From NCBI GenBank assembly GCA_024760905.1, contig CM045733.1, forward strand, positions 70,302,001-70,366,000: 64,000 nucleotides of DNA, in the 5' to 3' direction. The notes below the pieces were generated by a model. It searched no databases and was not told where the DNA came from. It saw only the letters and a program-made list of their open reading frames with translations. How positions within the stretch are numbered: position 1 is the stretch's first letter; each line of letters begins with the position of its first letter. Source of the stretch: Plotosus lineatus (taxonomy: Eukaryota > Chordata > Actinopteri > Siluriformes > Plotosidae). The position numbers were made by a program, and so were the translations under genes. Of the stretch, positions 11,384 through 23,165 are shown piece by piece.

Positions 11384-12240
11384 AATTATGCATGGACTGG
11401 ACTTTAGAAGTTAACAGGACATGAAGGGGACAAGCCAACTTTTTCCACTGATGCTCTACTTTTGCATAATTCCAGTACAGCTCTGCTAATGATCATCAGC
11501 TGTAAACCAGCATTGGCTCGATGCAAAACATGTTCAAGAGACTTTTTTTAATTATGATTTTGTCATCAGGGATTGGCACATTTCTATTGAATTAGTTTCT
11601 GAAACAAATCGCCCCAAGATAGCCATTTTCACCTGCAACTGCGTTTACATACTAAAGCCACTGCAGTTCCAGGAACACCATCAGTCATGTGGTCAGTGAT
11701 ATATAGTCAGCAGTTCATCAGCATGCTACAGGCGTTATCTAGAACCCGATACTGAACAAGCTTCTGTTAAAAGGACATCCAAGCTTCAGATTAACACCAA
11801 CATCTAAATCCAACAAAAAAACTTAAGGATCCTTTTGTGCTGTTTCATAGCAATTACATGTTAAAAACAACAACCACAGCAGTTATCTTAATTTCCAAAC
11901 CAAGGTCTAAATAAACTGAAAAGTTTCCTTCTCACTGGGGCAGTGCTTCTCAATTATTTTCTGTGGCGCCCCCCCCAACCCTTTTGCACAGATTTCAACA
12001 AATGTGTTGCACTTGCTGGTTTCTTTCCCTTCAGCCTTCTGTTCATTTCATCCCAAACCAGCTCCAGGGGGTTTAAGTCTCAAATGCAAGTCTGATGCAA
12101 TACTAAACTGGTTTCCTTTACAGGTTATTCACTGACCCTAAACAGCTTAAATTAAAAATACATAAAAAAAAATCTGGGTCTTTGAAATCTTAACAAATTT
12201 CAAATTTCACGTCCCAAAATGTGCTTTCCAAAACCCTTTT

Positions 12241-12620
12241 TTATTGTTGTTGATTTTTTCCCCAATTTTCTTCCTAATTTTAGTCGTATCCAATTCCCAT
12301 CGCTGATGTATTACCTTACGTTCCATATCACACAATCACAACCAATCAGAGAGGCAAAAGCATGCACACACCACCTCCATCACATGCAATGCTAGCCACT
12401 CAATTCTTTTCAAACTGCAGCACACGCGTATTTTGGAGATGGTCAAACACACTCTGAGGGAAAGTGCTATCTGTTTCCTCGTACGAATGAGCTCACAGAC
12501 ACCCATGATTGGCTGGCGATCACTGTAAGTGAGCGTATACTATCCCACCCTCCCATAAAAGCTCCAAAAATCTTTGTGCAGTTGGACACCGTGAAACTCA
12601 TGACTATTTGAGTAGACGAA
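12241..12620. repeat. possible old interspersed repeat
   Basis: CCCCAATTTTCTTCCTAATT and TAGTCGTATCCAATTCCC, followed by CCAATCAGAGAGGC and TGATTGGCTGGCGATCACTG, resemble a dispersed fish repeat I have seen but cannot name. No ends or duplications were defined. Confidence 0.35.
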
Positions 12621-13059
12621 AGCCTACCAGCTTTATTGCACACAATGGTAGGCCATAAAACCTGTGTATCTTTTTGAGGGGTGGTTTTGACAATCTAATG
12701 GCATGACTTACATCTTGTTTTATTTTACTTGAAAATGCAGACTAGACCCAATTTGTGGTTCCATGAGTAAAGTGCACATCTAGACAAAATAATGCAAAAC
12801 CCTCCACCACCAGAGGACTGTTAAAAGTTAATCTTAATCAAAACTCTGTGAGCTACATCTTTGACTGATAGCAGAATGGTTTGAGTTATCTGTCGACCAA
12901 AGACTGAATGAAATGAAATTACTCTAGAGATTTAAATAAGATTAACCGTCATGCTGGCTCCTTTACACCAGCCTAATCCAGGATCACTTCGTGAAGTGCA
13001 ACCCCCACAATTTCCTGTTTCCCCATTTCTTCTTCAGCAGGAAATACAGAAATGCTTTT

Positions 13060-13129
<70 letters not shown>

Positions 13130-14582
13130 TTCAGTGGAGTGAACAGGGGAAAAAATAGCCGGTAATAACAGTGTTATAGAGTGCATGCAAAGCAAATGCA
13201 AAACAGCCACCAAACCACCCCCCACTAATAGACTTAATCTGCTTTGGTACTTTTTGTCACTTGACATGACCAAGACATGTCTAATTTAAAAGGAAGCAGC
13301 TATTTAATTGACAAGAGTAAATATCACCCACAGAACTCTGTTCGAAAGGCAGCATTTACTGTCACTTAACCCACATTGTCTGGCGTTATCTATAACTACA
13401 GCTCTGACAGCAGGGCTGGAAACAATTTAAACAGGTTTATATTAACACGGTGATTCTAAAATGCTTTCATTTTACACAGGCTCCTACATGGAAGACACTT
13501 CACATAACCTAAGATTACAAAGATTACAGCACTACCTAAAATCAGAGCTCCCGATAAATATCACTACTGATACAGTAGGTGTCCATGGCTGGTGTTAAGT
13601 AATCTCCTCACTTCAGCCATGAAGGAAAGAAATACGTGTCCTCTGATTTTCCTGATTATAGTCTGGAGCAAAAGCAGAGAAGGTCAACAATGGGGTTTGC
13701 TTTCACCACGTTTCAGGGGATGATCTACACATTCAACAGATTCATCGTCCATCTTATTCATTTAATTATCAGTTTAATGAGTTTGTGCTCATAATTTTGG
13801 TGTTTTGTCAGGCGAAAGGCTGTGTTTTTATTCTGTGCAAGTCTGCATGATGTTGTATCAACCTTTATTTTTTGTTTCATTATGTATAATAAATCTATTT
13901 TTGGTTTGCTTGTTTTTCATTGCTGCCCACCAGCTGCATAACTACATGAAAAAACATTCGGTTAAACTTTCAGTCATGGTCTTTATTAATAAAGTGTAAT
14001 TTTATGAACAATATAATATCACTCAAAATTAATAACACACTCTTACAGTGTTAAAATATTTTGTTTACATGCTCTGGTGTGTATGGAGAACAGACATTTA
14101 ACTTGAGTGATTTGGGAAGCTGCACTGCTCAACCCAGTTATTATACTACTGATGAACTGCATCTTAGCAACTGTCTCCACGGAAACAAACTCTGTTGCTA
14201 ATGCAGCTCACAGCCTTTATAGCCTGAAGTCGACTCTCATTCACGAGCTTATTACAATTTGCCATATGCGTTCACTCAGATATGCAAACACACACAGCGC
14301 CCATTTCAAAGGCCACTGACTGGATTTACAGGGAATACAACAGATCACTTTGGGAAAAATCTCAGGAGCACAGTTTCATACAGTATCTCTGAGTAAAATC
14401 AGGAAAGCAGATGATGGAAGTCAGGGTGGGGGGGGGGGGGGGGGGGGGGGGGGGCATGACACTCCTTCATGCCCACTGAGACTCTCTCACACATTCATCA
14501 TGTGCCAGTGAAGCACAAGAATTCTGACTCTGCTCTGTGTTTCTGCAGTATGGCTGTGAACAAAGAAAATTCTTCCAAACTG

Positions 14583-14624
<42 letters not shown>

Positions 14625-15040
14625 TGGTTGAGATAAAGTCTCCTACTCTTCCCATAATCATGTCTAGCAACGATGTTTTCTTTTCTAGATGATTGGAAAA
14701 GCAAAAGATGCTTTGTGAGTTCTTCATCTTACAAGAATGACTCAATCTAACCCTCTGAATGTCCTCTCGATGTCCTACTAACACTGCACAGTGAACACAA
14801 TCAGACTTCAAAAGGTCATGCACTACACTAAATGATCTTCATGCAAGACCACGCGGTGAACACAGATTCCACACAGAAAGCATTCATGAGTAGAAACGAG
14901 CAAAAAACCTACTTTCTTCATTTTTATGTGCTCAGTTCAGTTCACCCACTTTCAACACTGTCCAGCTGTGTGTTTAAGTCACACTCGCCAGAACACTTGA
15001 TCCACACCTCTTCGTACGAGTTTATAAACATGCAGGATTG
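12621..15040. other. intron with microsatellites and a G27 run
   Basis: No gene was recognised. The stretch holds a CT/CA compound array at 13066-13129, a run of 27 G at 14428-14454 and a (CA)n array at 14585-14622. Long ORFs here are translations of these arrays. Confidence 0.6.
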
Positions 15041-15262
15041 GCTCATCCATTTCATTCATTTATTTATTAATGACCACACAACCAAGTTGGTGGAATTTGC
15101 TGTCGGTACAGCACTCAGCTATGACAAAAGTTACAAAGGACATTAACAACACACATCATACAACAAAGACAGCACACATGAAAACAAATGATTACAAACA
15201 TAATCCATAACAACTACAGTAATAACGGACAACAAAAAGACAGACAAGGCTGTAATGTACAT

Positions 15263-16024
15263 TCAGTGCAAAGAGTTCAGAGTCCTTATGACTGTAGGGA
15301 AAAAACTTCTTGAAACGGGATGTTCTGGTGGGTAGAGATCGATATCGCCTCCTAGAGGGCAGCGGTTGAAACAAATGATGGGCAGGGTGAGCGGGATCAG
15401 AGGTGATTTTTTTTGTGCTCTTAAGATTGAGCGTTTATGATAAATTGATTGGACTGATGGAAGGGGGGTGCCAATGATCCTGGATGATTTATTGACAATG
15501 CGCTGTAGTTTTTTCTGTGAGTTGCTGTCTAGGCTGCCATACCAAACTGTTATGGATGAAGCGAGAGTGCTCTCAATGATGGCGGAGTAGAAACGGAGGA
15601 GGAGATTTGTTTTCACTCTGAATTTCTTGAGCTGTCTCAGGAAAAACAGTCTTTGGTGGACTTTTTTGTGAATGTAGTCTGTGTTAGTGTTCCATTTTAG
15701 TGTATTTTTTATGTGAGTGCCGAGAAATCTGAAAGAGTCAGTTATGGCTATGGGTTCATTGGAGATGTGAATGGGAGTTTTGAGTGAGGCCGTGTGCCTG
15801 AAGTCAATTATTAGTTCTTGTGTTTTGGATGGGTTGAGCTGGAGATTGTTTTCTTGGCACCAGGAGACAGCTTGGGCTACTTGTTGGCGGTACTGGTGTT
15901 CATTATCCATAGTTATGAGTCCAATGATAGTAGTGTCGTCTGCATACTTAAAAATGGAAACTGAACTGTGATGGGATGTCATATGGTTTGTGTACAGAGA
16001 AAAAGCCATGGTGAGAGGACGCAA
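15263..16024 (-). pseudogene. LINE ORF, catalytic YADD and C-terminal part
   Basis: A 253-codon frame containing FKYADDTTIIGLI (the reverse transcriptase active site), WCQENNLQLNPSKTQELIID, FLGTHIKNTLKW and RLFFLRQLKKFRVKTNLLLR. It overlaps the upstream RT frame by 46 nt, so a single small indel separates the two halves of the polymerase. Confidence 0.85.
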
Positions 16025-16892
16025 CCCTGGGGGACACCTGTGCTGAGGGTCAGAGGTCGAGATGAGAGGTTACCCATCTTAACCCTTTGTTGCCTTTTCC
16101 ATAGGAAGCTCCATAACCAATGGCGTAGACAGGGGTCAATGTTCATGTCCGTCAGTTTATTGAAGAGGTTGACCAGGTTTATTGTGTTAAAAGCAGAACT
16201 GAAATCAATGAAAAGGATACGGGCATAGCTGTTAGGAGACTCAAGGTGCTGTAAGATGTGGTAGAGGGCCAGGTTGACGGCATCCTCAACAGACCTGTTG
16301 GCACGGTAAGCAAATTGATGAGGGTCGAGCAGGGGGGTAGTGGATGCCTTCAGATGATTAAGGATGATGCGTTCAAACGACTTCATGACCACGGATGTTA
16401 GGGCGATTGGTCTGTAGTCGTTGAGACATGAGATCTTTGATGATTTTGGGACAGGGATTATGGATGAAACCTTGAAACACAGTGGAACTGTACAGTGGCG
16501 GAGGGACGTATTAAAGATGGAGGTGAATATTGGGGCCAGTTGAGCTGCGCAGTACTTAAGAACAGCAGGGGTGATCCCGTCTGGGCCAGCTGCTTTCCTC
16601 TTGTTATTTTTCTTAAAGATGTTCCTGACCTCTTCCTCCTGGATGTGAAATGAGAGGTGTGGGAGGGGGTGAGGGAGGGGATGGGGGGGGGGGGGGGACT
16701 GTTCAAACCTCCCATAGAACTCATTGAGTTTGTTTGGAAGGTCCATATCAATGTCCGATGAAATGGAGGGTTTTTTTTGTAATCAGTCATGTCCTTTAGT
16801 TTTTTCCATACATATCGGGTATTGTTTGATGTGATCTGATGTTCCAGCTTTATTGCATAGTTTGATTTAGCTTTCCTGATTGCAGACCTCAA
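15979..16892 (-). pseudogene. LINE ORF, linker and first half of reverse transcriptase
   Basis: Two overlapping frames. The linker has AIRKAKSNYAIKLEHQI. The reverse transcriptase begins KKNNKRKAAGPDGITPAVLK, then LNDYRPIALTSVVMKSFERI, QFAYRANRSVEDAV, LFIDFSSAFNTI and GVPQGCVLSPWLF, which are RT blocks in the right order. A G15 tract at about 16683-16697 lies at one frame break. The frame ends one shift before the catalytic YADD. Confidence 0.85.
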
Positions 16893-17137
16893 TTGATATT
16901 TGGCAGTGGTGTATCACTCCTTGTCTCCGCTGAGGAAAGCAGAGTTCTTTTTCTTGCGTACGAGTAAGATATCTTTTGTAAACCAAGGTTTGTTCTTTCT
17001 GTATGCCTCCACAGTTTTTGTTGGGATACACAGATCCATGCAGAAGTTGATGTATGACGTCACCACGTCCGTGAGCACGTCGAGGCAGTTCTCACCTGCA
17101 CTGAATACATCCCAATCAGTGCATTCAAAGCAGCCTC

Positions 17138-18151
17138 TCAGGCTGCCCTGGACCAGGACTTAACTGTTTTGGATGTGGAGTTTGTCGATTTAAGTTTTTG
17201 TTTGTATTTCGGGATGAGGAGCAGCATTGCGTGGTCGGACGTTCCGAGCGGAGCCCCTGGGAAAGCTCGGTAAGCATCGCTGTTGGTGACGTAGCAATGG
17301 TCCAGTGTATTAGTGCCTCTGCTAGGACATGTGACCTGTTGAATATAGTTGGGGAGTTCGGTGGACAAGTTGGTGTGATTAAAGTCACCGAGCACAGTGA
17401 CTACTGCGTCGGGATGAGAGTTTTCAACGGTTGATATGTAGGTTGCAAGCTCCGTGATGGCGAAGTTGGCGTTAGCCGATGGCGGGATGTAAACGCCAAT
17501 CAGTATAACGGAGGCAAATTCTCTCGGGAGGTAGGCGGGTCTGCATTTCACGCTGATGTATTCCAATTGTGGTGAAGAAGTAGTGTTTAATACAGTCGTG
17601 TTGCTACACCAGCATTGGTTAATCAAAAAACAAATTCCACCACCTTTAGTTTTTGTAGATAGCTTGACTGACCTGTCGGCACGGTAGAGTGAGAAGCCGA
17701 GCGGGGTTACCGCCTGGTCTGGCACGGTGTGGTCGAGCCAGGTCTCGGTGAGGCAGATGGCAGAACAGTCTTTGTAATCCTTATTTTGGAGAAGAAGGAA
17801 GAGTTCGTCAATTTTATTTCTGATAGATCTCATGTTTGTCAGCAGCAGAGCCGGTAAAGGTGGCCGGTACGGACGCTTCCTGAACCTGGAAAGGACGCCG
17901 GCTCGTCGCTTCCTCCTGTCTCGCTTGCGTCTCCAGGAGGTCGGATATCCAGATGAGTAGTTCATTTCTAGAATTTCCGCAGGTAGCGATGAGGTCATGG
18001 ATGAAACAGTCGCTGCTGAGTTAGCTCTAAGGGATAGTAACTCCCAACGAGTGTATGTGAGAAGACATTCCGACTTTTTAACATAAAACATTGACAAAAG
18101 TGCAAGACATAGAAGTAGAGCTTGTGCCGGGGCGAGCCTCACGGCCGCCAT
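17138..18151 (-). pseudogene. LINE ORF, endonuclease portion
   Basis: An open frame of 337 codons starts MAAVRLAPAQALLLCLALLS. From about residue 100 it shows an apurinic-type endonuclease: LLTNMRSIRNKIDEL, LTETWLD, GGGICFLIN, VLGDFNHTN and, near the end, GTSDHAMLLL (the SDH catalytic motif). The frame breaks just after the endonuclease; the downstream protein resumes in another frame at 17125-17388. The N-terminal 25-30 residues are hydrophobic but probably untranslated leader or chance. Confidence 0.85.
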
Positions 18152-18170
18152 CTTGTTGTTCTATGTTAAT

Positions 18171-18744
18171 GGAGAAGTACAGAGCTCATGTGCTGACGGA
18201 GAGGGGAAAAAAGCATATGTAGCACTCTATCATTCAGAGTCCGATCAATTTCCTCTGGGCTCCAGGCCAAAGATGGCCGTGACATTATCGGCTTCGATGC
18301 AGCGATCAAGATGATCAGATGAACCCTTTTTGTAAGAAATGATCTGAGAAAACAAATATGTCCTTGTTGTTGGTGGTGCTTATCTCTCCACAAAATAGTA
18401 AGCACAGATGTACAATGTTTGGACAGACGTTTTAAATTCAGGGTTTTCAACCAAAGACTCCCCTCCTTATTTGTGGAGACGAGTGATCTGGTGTCCCATG
18501 ACACTCTAAGCCTTGTTTGTTTTGCTGATAACACGGCTGCTGAAGTTAAAAGCTCCTCTTCTTCTAATTAGTTACAAACCCCAGTAATGCCCATAACACT
18601 ACTGCCTGTGTATTAGCACCCTGGTGGTAATATGAAGCATTGGATCAGCTGTTCCAACAACGCAAGTAACGAAGACCACTTTCTTGTTGTTGGAAACACC
18701 TATTAATGCTAATAACCACTTGGCATAAAAAGTCAAACTTTCAC
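18171..18744. other. intron, nothing recognised
   Basis: No feature recognised between the LINE 5' end and the next SINE. Confidence 0.4.
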
Positions 18745-18747
18745 GGC

Positions 18748-19075
18748 TGTGGTGTCCCAGTAGTAAGGTGCCGGATTACTGATCCTTAAATTGGGGGTTC
18801 AAGCCCCACTGTCAGCAGATTGTCACTACCCAGTGCAGCTAGCTGGGTTATCAAAGGCCGGGCATGTCTCTCACTATCTATGGTGAGAGGCTATAAAAGA
18901 ACCATTGCTGACTTTCGACGAGAGTAACTGCATAGCCATCAGCGTGTTTCTGCCCTGCGATGGCCTGGCGAGATATCCAGGGTACTTTTCCCTCATCCAG
19001 AGTTGGCTGAGATGAGCGCCAGCTTCCCCGCAACCCCAATTAGGATTAAGGGGTTCGGAAAATTAATGAATAATT
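18748..19075 (+). mobile_element. tRNA-headed SINE with L2-like tail
   Basis: The first half, from GTGTCCCAGTAGTAAGG through GGGTTCAAGCCCCACTG to ATCTATGGTGAGAGG, is related to the SINE at 36939-37248. The second half is different: GCGATGGCCTGGCGAGATAT, AGTTGGCTGAGATGAGCGCC, GGATTAAGGGGTTCGGAAAA. This matches the tail type of fish L2-mobilised SINEs. It is either a chimera or a second SINE at the break. Confidence 0.65.
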
Positions 19076-19563
19076 AACTATTTAAAACATGGAGAAGGTA
19101 AAATGTCTTGTTGAAAAACATTTAATTTTGCTTTCTGTAGCTCTTCAGTCTTCACATAAAAGAAAGAAAAATAAAAGACTGTAGAAATCTGCCTCGAGAT
19201 GACCTCAGTCAGATGATATCTTATGGCAAGCCTGGAGTGGCAAAGTGCTTTTATCTCCAACACCAAATGTTTTTTCTACTCATTAGATAGAAAATGTTTT
19301 CAGTTTCAGGACCCAGAAGAGATGTGTGTAGAAGGTTGAAAACCTAATTGACACTTCAGAGACAAAGATAAAGACACAGGACAAGCAACAAACTACCAAG
19401 ATGTCCTCTACACCACTTAGAACCTTAAAATAAGTTTGAATGAAGTTTAAATGCAGATCATGCCACTGCAAACCAGTCAACACTACCACTCCATGAGCAC
19501 AGGGCATTCCAACTACATTTCTCACAAAACACAAGGCAAGAACACACAGACAGTACAGTGGCA

Positions 19564-19564
<1 letters not shown>

Positions 19565-19610
<46 letters not shown>
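19565..19610. repeat. (CA)23 adjoining the cassette exon
   Basis: In the sense strand this is (TG)23, beginning 8 nt after the 5' splice site of the 45-nt cassette exon. Confidence 0.95.
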
Positions 19611-19613
<3 letters not shown>

Positions 19614-19618
19614 CTTAC

Positions 19619-19663
19619 CATTCCTCCTCTGCAAAACTACCACCCTCCATTTCAGACCTGTGA
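19619..19663 (-). CDS. atp8a1: atp8a1 45-nt cassette exon (15 extra residues)
   Basis: A 45-nt open segment lies between a ctgcag acceptor and a gtaagc donor. Read in the frame set by the DKTGT exon it gives G-H-R-S-E-M-E-G-G-S-F-A-E-E-E-C joined to HSTHS of the next exon, with no stop. Length, phase 2 at both ends, position just after AGVAYG and acidic character match the optional 15-residue segment I recall for mammalian ATP8A1. The acceptor junction, CTGCAGTCACAG, is identical over 12 nt to that of the next constitutive exon, so skipping keeps the same G-H junction. A sense (TG)23 tract starts 8 nt into the intron. Sequence identity to the mammalian exon is low, so this is a structural call. 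Confidence 0.78.
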
Positions 19664-20040
19664 CTGCAGGGTGAAGTAAAGTACAGTTAGACACCACGTC
19701 ACTGCTGTATACACTGCATCAGTACAAAGCAAATATAATACTTGCACAATATGTTTCTTATATACTTAGGAGTTTGTACAGTAGGGATGGTGAATAAACC
19801 TTGCATTAGTTAGACATCAGAAAATTGCGCGTGCACACACACACACACACACTGAAGGTTAACCTTAATCAAAACTCCATAATAAAACCTGTCTGTGTGA
19901 TAAATCTCAGACTGATAGGAGCTACTTCAAGGACTTTGTGGGTGAAAACCAAATGTCAGAATGACAACAGTACACAAGTTAACATAAAACAGTGTGACTA
20001 CATTTTATTTCAGAAGTTCGTGCTAAATATAACTGAAAGA

Positions 20041-22479
20041 TTTAGGCACTTCACCTGATACAAGGTTTCAAGGAGCGTTCGTTTTGATAATACCATCAGC
20101 GACGTGATGTAACCTGATGCATGAAAGCATCAAAACCTTATAAATGTACATGTTAACCTGAGCCCTGATGACATTCTGACACCGAATTCCTAAATAACTG
20201 CCCATAAAATTGTTGAAATAGAAGCTACTGGCTTCACTTCTCCACCTAAAAAGAAACTAATATAGATATTTGAATGAGACTAACTTTGAACAAATGCTTT
20301 TATCTCTAGTAGTGTAGTGGCAATTGGCACCAATAGAATCCTGAAGAATACAAGTTCGAAACCAGGTTGATACACACTGCCATCCATGGCCAGAACCAAC
20401 TTGTTGAGCTCTCTAGGGAGATAAAGATGACATGCATCTGATTCCCTGCATCATTAGCCATTTGTGGGCATCTGTGAGCAATAGGAGGGTGGATAGTAAT
20501 TTCCTCTGAATATGTTACTATATTACTGTGTGTTGGTTCTTAACGTGCATGAGGGCAGCAGTTCAAGAAAGAAAAAAAAAAAGTAGGCTGGTATCGTGTG
20601 GCTTGAAGGAAGCTTGCCCTCACCCTACCCGGTTGGTGGTAATCATGAGTGGCAAGTGAAGAATATTTGCAATGAATCAACCGGAAAAAAAACATGAAGC
20701 AATCTACTATACCGGAGAGCTGGAGAACAAGGCAACAGAACGCTTCAAAGCCTAAGCCTACATGGAGCAGTGAATATAGATGCAACCAGAACAATTTCGT
20801 AACTCACGAGTATTATTACATGATATTCGCAGTACTTGCAATCTGATTGCTCAACACACATGTCGACACCAACAAGGAGATCAGAGTGTATGCAACTGGC
20901 AAACTCACCAAAGTATTATCTGTAACAGGTTTCAGAAAGGTGTTCAGTGTGCACTTAGAGAAAATGTGTTCAAGGAATATCCTGAGGGGCAAAACATTTA
21001 ACCAAAGCCCTCACAGACATGAATGCAGCCTTTTTCGGAAGTGGGCAATTTTAATATTTAGCTGAGATTGCTCTGTAAAGACCAAGCAATAAGTAGTTTG
21101 TTTTTTTTTTAATTATTTGAAGGAGTGGCCAAAAAATGGGTTTTAGCCTTTTGGATGTTTAATTGAGTACAGAGAACTTTTTTCAGATGCACTTGGAATA
21201 GTGTAGGCAGTGAAGCAACAGTAAATCACCACCGACTGACCTCAACCACATACTCAAGCTTCCAGACGAGCTTAACAGCCACAAACCCACCCAGAACACA
21301 GAGGTAATTATTTAAGACTCCTGGCCGTAGACAGCTGTGGCCCCTTTAAAATTTAAACATGTGATATTCTGCCAAAAGACTGAGCATTCTGGGCCTTGCA
21401 TGACAAATGCTTTCAAATTAATTATCACTTGTGCCTACAGGGATTTTCTTCATTAGTTACTGCTCTACATAATTAACTGTGTGTGGGAACAAGTTTGCGT
21501 GTGATTTAACGCATTGCTTGCTCCACTGGTGTCACCTACACAGCCAGTGTGGTGAAACACCCGATGTCAGGAGAGCAGACCACAACATGAAAGTAAGAAT
21601 GAGGATAAAGATATTCAGTCCTGACTCTTTTGCTTGGCTCTGTATGTCCTTCAGTATCCAGAACTCTATCATTCAATTTTACCTTCTGTGAGACTGACTC
21701 GATTTGTTTCTGATTAGCAAGCCACTGCTGAATGACATGTTTTTAATAAAATAAATAGATCAGGGTAGCTTGTGCAGTCTAGACACAATCAAACTGGGTG
21801 AGCAAACTAACCCAGTTACCCCGAGCTGACTGAAAGGGATAATGTTAAAAAGGAGAATGCTAGATTCATACAGCTAAAACAACACGCACGAATATCTAGT
21901 CCGCAGAAGGAAAGCATCAGAGTAAGCAGCCCATGATAACGCTGGCTTCTAAAAGGCTTCCTCTAATTAACTAGTCATGTTTGTTTTATCTTCAGGAAGC
22001 CAGACCAAAGAAGAAAAAAAATCTTTGCGTTACTTTTACTCTCTCATACATCCCCCCCTCTATTTCACTTTAAAAAAAAAAAAAAAAAAAGGTAAAAAAA
22101 GGAAGGAAAAGGAAGAATACATTTTCCTGAAAACTAACTCTTTCATTCTTTAATTACTAAGGAAGGGATGGCCATCCTCACTACACAAGTTCATAAGCTT
22201 ATTTGAAGTTGGAAATAGCAGAAGCATTAATTTTTATAATGGAGAGGAAATTAGCCGTTTTCTAATGCACCGCCTTCTTGTTCACTGCACATTTGCTGGA
22301 AAGAGACACATTAAAGATGAAGCCGTAAGGAGAATAAAAGGTGAAACATTTATGTAAATTCAGAGTGACACAAGAAAAGGGCAGGAGTGAGGCAACTACA
22401 GCGGAGTAATTTTGAAAGGTCAGAATTTAGACATAAAGAGTGGATACTGACAGACCAACCTGAGGAACAGCACAACTAA
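20041..22479. other. intron, no gene recognised
   Basis: No exon found. Around 20290-20470 a diverged tRNA-SINE head may be present (GTAGTGTAGTGGCAATTGG, AAGTTCGAAACC). A21 occurs at 22070-22090. Confidence 0.4.
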
Positions 22480-22790
22480 TACTGTCGGCCCTCTACTTAC
22501 GAAATTAATCCGTTCCAGAGCCTTTTTCGTAACCTGGAGTTTTCGTAAGTAGATGTAAAACATGTAAAACGCGTGATTCGTTCCAAGGTTCCCGAGACAA
22601 CCCCATAAACCCTTTAAAAATCATAAAAGTACACCAATTTTGTATGAATATGTGAATATGAAATTAATATGAAATATGTGTTGAAAATAAAAGAAAATTA
22701 TTTATTAAACCATTAAACCATTTTATTAACACATTAATTAAACCATTATTAAACATTTTTATTAACGCACATATACATATACGCAACACT

Positions 22791-22848
<58 letters not shown>

Positions 22849-23112
22849 ACACATGGTGTGCTCCGCTGAACGCAGGACGCCGGAGCATTTTAAGATGAGG
22901 AATTCAAAGCGCATTCCCTGTAAACTCAACTTCAACTTGATTACTTGAGGGAGAGGAGGTTCAGATGAGCCGCGTTTTGTTCACATTCGGCAGAGCGCGC
23001 CCCATTTATTAAACATTTACTAAATTAAACAACTTAAAAAACGAAAAATAAGCTGCAATGTGCTTTCTCAAGAGTTAAGCCTCCTTTCATCTCTGATTGA
23101 CTCTGTAGGCAG

Positions 23113-23165
<53 letters not shown>

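Larger units (their letters stand above)
15050..18170 (-). mobile_element. L2/Rex1-like (jockey-group) LINE, near full length, frameshifted
   Basis: On the minus strand an ATG at 18151 opens an endonuclease frame that is followed, in three shifted frames, by a linker and reverse transcriptase. The 3' end, near 15050-15260, runs into an AATAAATAAATGAATGAA tail. It lies inside the 13.8-kb atp8a1 intron in the same orientation as the gene, downstream of the 45-nt cassette exon. Several single-base shifts make it inactive, but the protein signal is strong, so it is not ancient. Confidence 0.88.
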
